From Euptelea pleiosperma (lineage: Eukaryota > Streptophyta > Magnoliopsida > Ranunculales > Eupteleaceae): a stretch of 64,000 nt of DNA. The stretch spans positions 14,205,929 to 14,269,928 of the forward strand of contig CM068541.1 of the NCBI GenBank assembly GCA_035048495.1. The letters run 5' to 3'. The notes under the pieces are model-generated. The model was not told the origin of the DNA. It was given only the letters and a program-made list of their open reading frames with translations, and ran no database searches. Shown here piece by piece: positions 22,601 through 31,600 of this stretch. The translations under genes were made by a program, and so were the position numbers. The number at the start of each line of letters is the position of its first letter. Position 1 is the stretch's first letter.

Positions 22601-25600
22601 TTGGAAGAACAGGAACGGAGACATTCGCATTAGCAGTGGCATTTCCTATAGCCAATGGATCGTTCACATGCTGGTCAGGAGGAACATTGTTCTTAGCGAC
22701 ATATCTACGAGTAATTCGGCTACGACCTCATGGTCTGTTCACTCTACTATAGGGATCCTCCTTCTCCGGCTCTCTTTCTAAACTATTACACTGATGAAGA
22801 GAATGACCAATGAAACAGCAGCGGTTACAACAAGATGGGATATGTTTACTCTTCATCTTGAGGGAGAGTGTTAGAAGAGTTATTTGTAATGTGCCGGATG
22901 TGTAGAGGTATTACTACTTTTTGATAGTTTTCAATAATATAATATATTCTAGGAAGCCAACTACGACATTAAGCTAATTCGACTTCTCCTTTACTTCTCT
23001 CAAACTCTCCTATCTTTCTTTCTTCTCAAAGCTCTAACATAACGTACAGAAAGATGAAAAACATTAGAATAAATTAGATACTAATCTTAAAGCAAATGAC
23101 TTAATGCTTAATAAAAAGTGGATCCAAGGATATGACATATTATTGAACCCAAAAAGAAAGTTTTGATTCTGCTTGAAAAGAAACAATAAGAAGAATCAAT
23201 CAGATTATTGATTCTGTTAGATAAATCCCTCTCCATAACTATGAAAAATATTCCTAATGGCAACATGAAATGGGGAAAAAAGAAGTGACCAAAATATCTT
23301 CAGCCACAAGCATGATCATCTCCAAGACATCTGTGAACAGCCAAACATACTAGGAAAGGGCAATGCATTTAAGAAAAAAGATGGTTACTTATTCCGAAAA
23401 AAAAGAAGCTTACATATATGTTAAGCTTGATATGTAGCCAATATAATCAGGAATTTGACCTGTAATTGAACAGTTCCTCAGTATCCTGCATCAAGCATTG
23501 AAAATTAACAAGCTGCTGCGCACATATCATTAAGAAGAACAAGTGCAGAATATGCATCAGAAGTCTCACAGATATTGCAGAGATTTCATCCTTATTATGT
23601 CGGGGAAAAGAAGACCTCCTTCACTTGTTTCATTTAAGTCGCTGATCATCCTGGAGCCAAACAAAGTAAAAATGCGAAAACTGATTAATCATGGCCCGCA
23701 TTTCTATCCGAAAGGGGATGAATGAACTTGTAAGTGAGCTGCGATTACAGAGTGGTAAGATTTGCCAATCCGGAAATTGGTAAAGGCCCTTGAAAGTTGT
23801 TTCCAAGGAGGATCCTGCAATTGTTACATAGGTTCAATACCGCAATAAAGAAACTACAAGCAAAGAGTCCAAAAATAGTTCAGGAAGAAGATAGTTACAG
23901 ATATCGAAGCAGTGTCCAATTCTCAATTACTTGAGGTATAGGTCCAGAAAAATTGTTTCCACTCACATCACTGCAACAATAAATAAAGCTTTAACAATGC
24001 TCTCTGTCTCCCATATACTTTTATAGTGAGCATTAAATTAAAGGGAATTTTTGACATAACCCCCATGTTTTTCCAAATGTTCCATAGTAAGATCAGAGCA
24101 CTAGAACATGAACATGGATGAAATTGGAACTGGAGTGGGCTGATTTGAACTTGATTGCCTGAGAAATCCAGTTGAGGTATGGTCCTTTGGATGATCAAAG
24201 TTTTTACAGTAAGAAATGAAGGATGACCAAATGCATTGTACAGAGGACAGACTAAAAGGAAGAGGTATGGCCAAATGGAGGCCACGCTGGTGTAGAAGAG
24301 ACCGAAACAGGAAGGATTGAATGCAAAATTTAACAAAGGAAAGAATAAGTTTAAGAGGGATCGGTGTAAGCCATAGATGTTTCCACATAGTGTTTGTTGT
24401 CTGAGTGATCTTCTATAAGGAGATGGTACCCAGATTTTGTGGAGAAGTTCCCAGAAGTAGATGGACCACAAATCAGCTTCTTCAATGACTGGCGTCACAA
24501 GCATAATTTGACGCCTCACCTCTTAATGCTTCTTCACACGTCTCCTTCCCTATCACCCAATCAAGAACTGCCATAACTCTGATTCTACCATTGATGATAT
24601 AGAGGTCCGACCTTCAGAACTTATAACCCCCTTGTTCGGCTATAACCACGAACACCATTGACAAATTTCCAAGTCCATGTATGGTTGTCATAGTTGGTAA
24701 TATAAAGTTTTTAAATTAATTGCCGAAGTGGTGACGGCCGGCCACGACGATCCGGTAGGTTGGTCGCCGGTGATGGGCAACCAACCCACGGGAATCTCGT
24801 GGCCGGCCGTCCACTACAGGCATTGATTTGAGATTGGGGTTGTAATCCCAAAACATGCATTTTTTTGTTCCAAGGTTGAAGAAAGGGCATTTTTGTCCTT
24901 TTAAAAAAAACTGTTAGTCAAATGGCAGCTTTTTCAAATTAGGAGGTATGTCAAATTTTAAAGATAAAATGGGGTGTATGTCAAAAATTTCCTAAATTAA
25001 AGTATATACGTGCTTGTCCACTCACAATAGCTCTAAGTTTTGAAAGTGTGCAAAACTTTTAGGAAATCCTCCAATAAACACATTGCTAGACAGGTACCTG
25101 CAAACCATAAGAAACAAGAAGGGAATGTTCAACCAGGTAAGGATGTTAAACGATATTGGTTCCGGGTCTAGATCCAAAATGATTGGCCCCATCGGGTATT
25201 GGGTTTGGGTACCGAGACCCCAAATCCCAAGTAATAAACAAGGTGGACCCAAAATAGACCTTGATGTTAATTAGTTAAAAATAAAAAAAAAAGAATTGGG
25301 CCCACACCCTACTAATCAAGGCCGGGCCACTATGTAATTGTTCAAACTAGAGTAAAACTTTGATGACCGGGCCAGTCATCAAAGGAGATGACAGGGTTGT
25401 AGATCTCAGCACGTGGATTTTGTATGGGCTGACCACCTTGGCCTCATCGCACCACGTGGCAATTTATCAAAGGACTCTGACAGAATTGATATTTGACCAA
25501 TCTGTAAATGAACCTACAAACCAAAAATCAGCCTGATTAGTGATTTCAAACTTTTGGATCTTTGTACGGAAATAATGGTAAATAATGCTCAAATTCTTAC

Positions 25601-28600
25601 AGTTAAAATCAACCAACGAAGATGACTTCAACTAACGCTTAGAAGTCACTGGTCAGTGTCCTCTAATAAATAGCCACATGGCTTATATTGTGGGTGGTCG
25701 GGTAGCTACCTGACCACCCGTGGTCAGGCAAGGCTTACTCCCAACGACATCCCCTAGAATTAAGACTGTCGAGGGCTGGATCACCCTGATGTTATCGGAT
25801 CAGATCTAGGTAACACAGGGAACATGTCAGACATTTTGGAAGGGGAACCTTCAAAGTTTGAAGGTCCCTGTTAAGACCCAAACCAATACACCAAAAGCAC
25901 CTAGGTAATAAAGGTGCGGGAAGTTTAAGTCTTAATCTTTAAGATCGTAACATTCCACCGTGCTTCAAGGCCAACGTCCACGGTGGCCCACTCTGAGGCA
26001 GCTTTCACTCTGGTACTTTTTGTGAGCGAGCCCAGCATTTTTTCCGGTACCCCTATTTTCTGTTTTTTCTTTTGAGCGAGTCCCCAAGTAGCCCTTTCCT
26101 CAGGTCGCCCCTCCCGTGACTTGAACCCATGAAGTGGGGTTGACTTTGATACCAAATGTTAAGACCCAAACCAATACACCAAAAACATCTAGGTGATAGA
26201 GGTGCCCGAAGTTTAAGTCTTAACTTTTAGGATCGTAACAGTCCCCCAGACCAGCGAATCTTTTTTCACTGTTTTCATATCGTTTTATTCTTTTTTTATT
26301 CCTGTAAACTTACAGTTCTTGAAGGTTTGTGAGGTTTCCCAGTGCTTCAGGAAGAAATCCAGAGAGCCGGTTTTCGAACACGTCCCTTTGATCAAAGCAA
26401 CTCGAAATGAGACGAGATGATAGAAGGATTGATAAAATAGAGGAAAAGAGGAGCAAAACATACAGAAATCGAAGAGTGGAGATGTTGCCCAACTCATCCG
26501 GGATCCGTCCAGATAAGTCGTTCCCCCATAAGCTTCTGCAAGCAAAACAGGCCCAACGGTTTTAAACAAGTGCCCTAGACTAACATGCACCAGGGAGAAA
26601 TATAGGCGCATGTTAGAGTTTACCCTGTGAAATGAAATGCGGAAGAGGGAAAAAATAAGAGAAAAAATTGCCTGACCACTGACCATCCATGGAGTTCTCA
26701 ACACATAACCGAGTGATTTTTGCCACGTACTCATGTGAGTGTTTTTCAAAATTTCTTTTTTAATTTTTTAATGCAGAAGTAAAAAAGCACTCAGGTTCGT
26801 CCGTACAAAATCCACGTGCCGACAACTCTGTGGATTTGGGTGCAAAGATCCGAAAGTTATAAATCACTAATCAGGCTGATTTGGAAAAATCTATGATACC
26901 GACTTCTGTATCAAAATTTTGATGCAGAAGCCCCTCAATTTGCCATGTAGTAGTCTCTTCAGGGCCCACTGCCTCTCTGAATGTTTGGCCCACACCTTGA
27001 TGGACCCACACACAAAAAATCAGTGTGATTAGTTATTCCTAGCCATTAGATTTGAGCACTTTTTCATCATGGGCTTGGAACTAACTCATAGGCTTGTTCA
27101 TAAAGTCCAAGGCGAAAAAGTGCTCAAATCCTACGGCTAGAAATCACCAATCATGCTGATTTTTGGTGTGTAGGTCTATCATAGTGTGGGCCAATTATTC
27201 AAAGGGCAAGTGGGTCCGAACAAGTCTACCACGTTGCAATTTGAGCGACTTTGGCATCAAAATTTTGATACAAGCCCGGCTGATTTTTTTGGTTTGCAGG
27301 TCAATCGCGAGAATGGCCAAACATCCATACGGTCAGCACCCTCTAATAGGTGCCACGTGGCTCGTATCGCGGGCTTTGACCGTACCGAGGGGATGTTGAG
27401 CCTAGGTAGTTACAAAAAATGATTGGCTCATCCCACAGAGTACAACCAAAAATAAATATGATTGGTATTTTTTAGCCATTGGATCCGAGTAATCGAATTA
27501 ATATCCGAATCCCACAGCTAAAATTCAACACATGATAAAAGACAAAAATCCAACGCAATAGGACTATATTTGGTCTGAGATACACGCCAAACATCCACAC
27601 GGTCGTTGGTCCACGTGGCTCATATAACCGTTCCAGACCATTTTTGCTCAACCACGTCTTCGAGCAAAAATTGACAGAGAAAAGAGAGATGAGATTGATG
27701 CAGTCTACTTACAGCTCATATAGAGACGACAAGCCACCCAAGTCTGCCGGTATCGACCCATTCAGATAGTTTTGGCTCAGATCGCTGTTTGTGCGGATAA
27801 AAATTGGTAAGAAGTTCTAAAGTGATTTTGAACAAAAATGGACTGAGAAAAAAGAGAGATGATGAGATTGATGCAGTCAACTTACAGGTAAGATAGAGAT
27901 GGAAAGGCACCCAACTCTGCCGGTATCGACCCATTCAGATAGTTTTGGCTCAGATCGCTGTTTGTGCGGATAAAAATTGGCAATTGGTTACACCACACGA
28001 GGATTTTCTAAAGTGAAAGAAAAATAGGGAAAGCCTACCTTCTTTTGCCATATGGCAGAAAGCAATTAGGTTGAAACTTGCCAATGGAGAAGGGGAACGG
28101 AGAAATCTAGTCTGCATACGTTTGCAGACTTTAAAGTATGCAAACATTGAATCCATCGTTGAATGTTCCTTGAAAAACGTGTTTTTAATTTATATAATAA
28201 ATTTTTAAAAAATATTGAAACTAACACGTTTTTCAATGGACATCCAACAGTAGTGAATCTAATCCAAAACATAAAAGCTACCAAAACTGAAGGCTATATG
28301 GTCATTTGATCCAAACAAATTTTGGAATAATTGCTTTCGTAGATATAAGACCAAGCAAATGGTGGAACCTATCCCCTACATTTAACCACATGCATAGTAA
28401 AAGTACGTGCAGTACAATTACTCTCTTCTGCATCGCAGATGCCCCTCCACTAATCTATTACTACTTTAAAACTAAAACTTGGGTTCGGGCATGCCGCTCA
28501 GGCAGCACTCCCGTGGCGTTCACACGGTACTCACCTTCAGTTGCTTAGCATGCTGATGTACCTCATCAACGATGATGATGGACCATAATATGAGCCATGG

Positions 28601-31600
28601 GGCACACTCTTAGAAGCAGCTGACCATATGAATGTTGGGGCCACCAAATTTCAGCCTGGTTAGTGATTTCAAACCAATGGATCCTTGTACCCCAAATAAT
28701 GCCTAGGGATAAAATCAACCCCAGAAAATGACTCGAATCCAATGCTTAAAAATTAACAATAAAGCTAATTTCTGGTATGTAGGTCCACTTAGGGTTGGGC
28801 CAAACATCCATAAGGTCATTGATCTCTAAGAGTGCACCACGGGGATCACACTGCAGTCTGTCATCAACGCCGAAGAGGCCCCTATAATCACTCACGCGCA
28901 ACACACATGCCTCCCCCTATATAAATAAAAGAACGAAAGTAAAAGAGAGAAGAGCTTACAGATCCGTCAACGACTTCAATTTACCCAAGACAAGAGGTAT
29001 GGATCCTTTAAGTAAGTTATTAGAAAGGTCCCTGTTATTCATACGTAGAAATAGAAGAAAATAGACAAAAAAAAAGTCATTATTGATCAACAATGCTAAG
29101 TGAAAAAGTGCTAACAAACTCTATATATGTTGATTAAAATTACTTAGGAAATAAGGCAAAGGACAATGGTGTTCTAACCTTAGTGCTACTAATCCTACAG
29201 TGCCACCTCAATGCAACCATTTTTTGGGTGAGTGACGACTTTTGTTTTTACATTCTCTGATAATTTCTTTTATCGCTCTTTCGAGACAACTAATTATTTC
29301 ATCCCACATCACCGTAGTGTCTATATGTAGAATATTCATTTTTCCCTCGCTATCAATTTATTTTTAAAGGGTATTATATCTCATTTTAGTCCTAACGTCT
29401 AATTTTTTGGGACATTTTACTTTTATTCCTCTTAAAACTAAATAAATCTCTAATAATTCATGTTCGTATTTTTTTTCTTGAAAACTCATTATTGTCCATA
29501 TACTAGTGGGTGCCCCGTGCCATCGGCACTCCTCGACAAAGAATTTACCAAAATCAGGTGAGTGGTGGAGATCCACTGTCCATTTGGGGGATGATTAGAT
29601 CTCGGCCCTTCTTTGTTGATGCTTATAAGAAGGGGTATAAGTAGGGAGACAACCAATGTGTTTTGTTATATAGAATAGTAAATGGCCTATGCCCACGGCA
29701 CTTTCCGACAAAAGTGTTTGCAAAAATTGGGTGCCTTCGGCATTCAAATGGTATAACGGACTGGGGCATTACCGTTTTTTCCATTATAACGGCTGTTATA
29801 ACGGATTGTAACGCAAAGAGAGAGAAATGGAAAAATAACAAAAAATAACGGTGTTGAAATTTAAATTTTGAATAAATTGAGGTCAAATGAGGCGGATTGA
29901 GTGGCTGAAATCTAACCGTCCACATTAGATCAATGGATTTGATCTCAACCACTCTTTATCTAACCATCCACATTAGATGGATGGATAAGATAAGAGAATA
30001 CAACTGAGTTGTCTTGATATATGCGTGGGTAGCCTGTGCCCACGGCACTCTCTGACAAAGTATTTGTCAAAATCGGGTGGGAGTTAATCTCAGCCATCGA
30101 TATGAAGCATAGTGGATCTCAGCCACTCATTATTGAAGCCATATAAGATAAGAGGGGTATAAGAAAACCATTAAATTTTCGTTAAATTCTATTTTTTTTT
30201 AATTTTTAATTTTCAATTTACAATTTTCAAATTTTAAATTTTAAAATTTGAATTTCAGCACCACTTTTTCCTTTAAAATCATTAAAATCTATTTTTTCCA
30301 TTTTTGCCCCTAGCTGTTTCAATCCGTTTTAACAGTAACACCCCTCCCGAGGCATAAAAAGTGGGGCTCCTGAGCCTGACCCTTGGGCTATATGTAAATC
30401 CAACCCATTTCATTCCTTATATATAGGTAAATAGTAGGTGACCCATGCCCAAGACACTCATCGACAAAATTGGGTGTGAGTAGCTGAGATCCACCGTCCA
30501 TTTGATGTGATAAGATCTCGACCATCCTTTATGAAGCCGGATAAGAGGGGGAGATAACCGTCCTGTTTTGTGATATAGATTTACAAATTTCACTACTATT
30601 TTTGAGTCTGTAATAAATACAAACAAGCCCGACCTATTTGAATTGCGCGCAGTTGGATATGTAGGGATAAAGGTAAAAAGGTGAGAAAGTTATCGACATA
30701 GGAATAAAGTAAGGAAACTTTTCTTACAGTACTTTTAGGAACGTAAGGTCCGCCAATTCTCCAGGGATTATTCCAGTTAGTTGTCGGTCGGAGAAGTCAC
30801 TGTAACTCAAAGTGAGATGATAAACAAATTGAGAGTTCAGATTTTTAACTGAAACCAAAGAATTACAAAGAAAGATTCTTGTGTAAATGTAAACCATATA
30901 TAGGAGGTGTGAGGAAGAAGACTTTCACGTAGATTCTTGTCCATTGATGCTTAATGCAGATTTCGCCGCAATATGATGGGCCTACTTAAATGCAATACTA
31001 GAGTGGTGATCTCACCGGAAGATCCCATATGCAAATTTACGTTGGGTGCCCTCGTGTCCCTTATTTATTTTTTTTTTTTGTAATACACTTTTGGGAAGGT
31101 TTTTGAACTTCAAATTGCTTTGCATGTTGATGTTTGACCCTCCCAAGGATTTTGAACTTCAAATTGCTTCATATGTTGATGTTTGATCCTCCCAAAAATG
31201 TCATGTGTCGACACACTCTGTCGGACCCACTAACTTCATTAATGTTTGGCCCACCACTTGTTCGATCTACACACAAAAATCTGCTTCATTATTGATGATT
31301 TCTAGACGTTGGATTTTAGTGCCCCCAAAATGCTTGAATCCAACTGGTGGAAATAACCAATAATCAAACAGAAATTTGGAGTGTAGATGGAATAAGTGGT
31401 GGGTCAAACATCGATCCATGGGTTTGGGTTAGTAGGCCCAAAACCAAAAGAGTGTGCTACTTACCATTTTCTCTGGAGCCCCCTCTCAGGAATCGTGTTC
31501 TTGGCCATGGATTTTGAGAATCCAACGGTGGTTGATAGTGCCACCAAAAGTGAAGGGGGGTGTTAAACATCGAAACATTAGTCAGCTCAGGAGCCCCCTC

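Larger units (their letters stand above)
24044..24992. mobile_element. MULE-like element, 949 bp, in intron 9 of gene A
   Basis: The ends are inverted repeats of about 24 bp (GGGAATTTTTGACATAAC... and its complement ...GTATGTCAAAAATTTCC, 21/24 by eye). It is flanked by a perfect 9-bp TSD, taaattaaa (24035-24043 and 24993-25001), diagnostic of Mutator-like elements. No transposase is seen. The interior holds a LINE-like coding scrap and a strong hairpin. Confidence 0.8.
27661..27970 (-). repeat. 173-bp tandem duplication of LRR exon plus intron
   Basis: The acceptor, exon and downstream intron (aaaagagagatgagattgatgcag motif region) occur twice with a 173-bp period. This produced exons 5 and 6 of gene A. 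Both copies keep canonical splice sites and phase 2, so the duplication adds one LRR in frame. Confidence 0.85.

Noticed and set aside
22869..23039. The 171-bp LTR as a complete solo LTR or TRIM insertion
   Set aside because: The flanks (gagag / taacg) do not form a 5-bp direct repeat and no partner LTR was found, so only a fragment is claimed.
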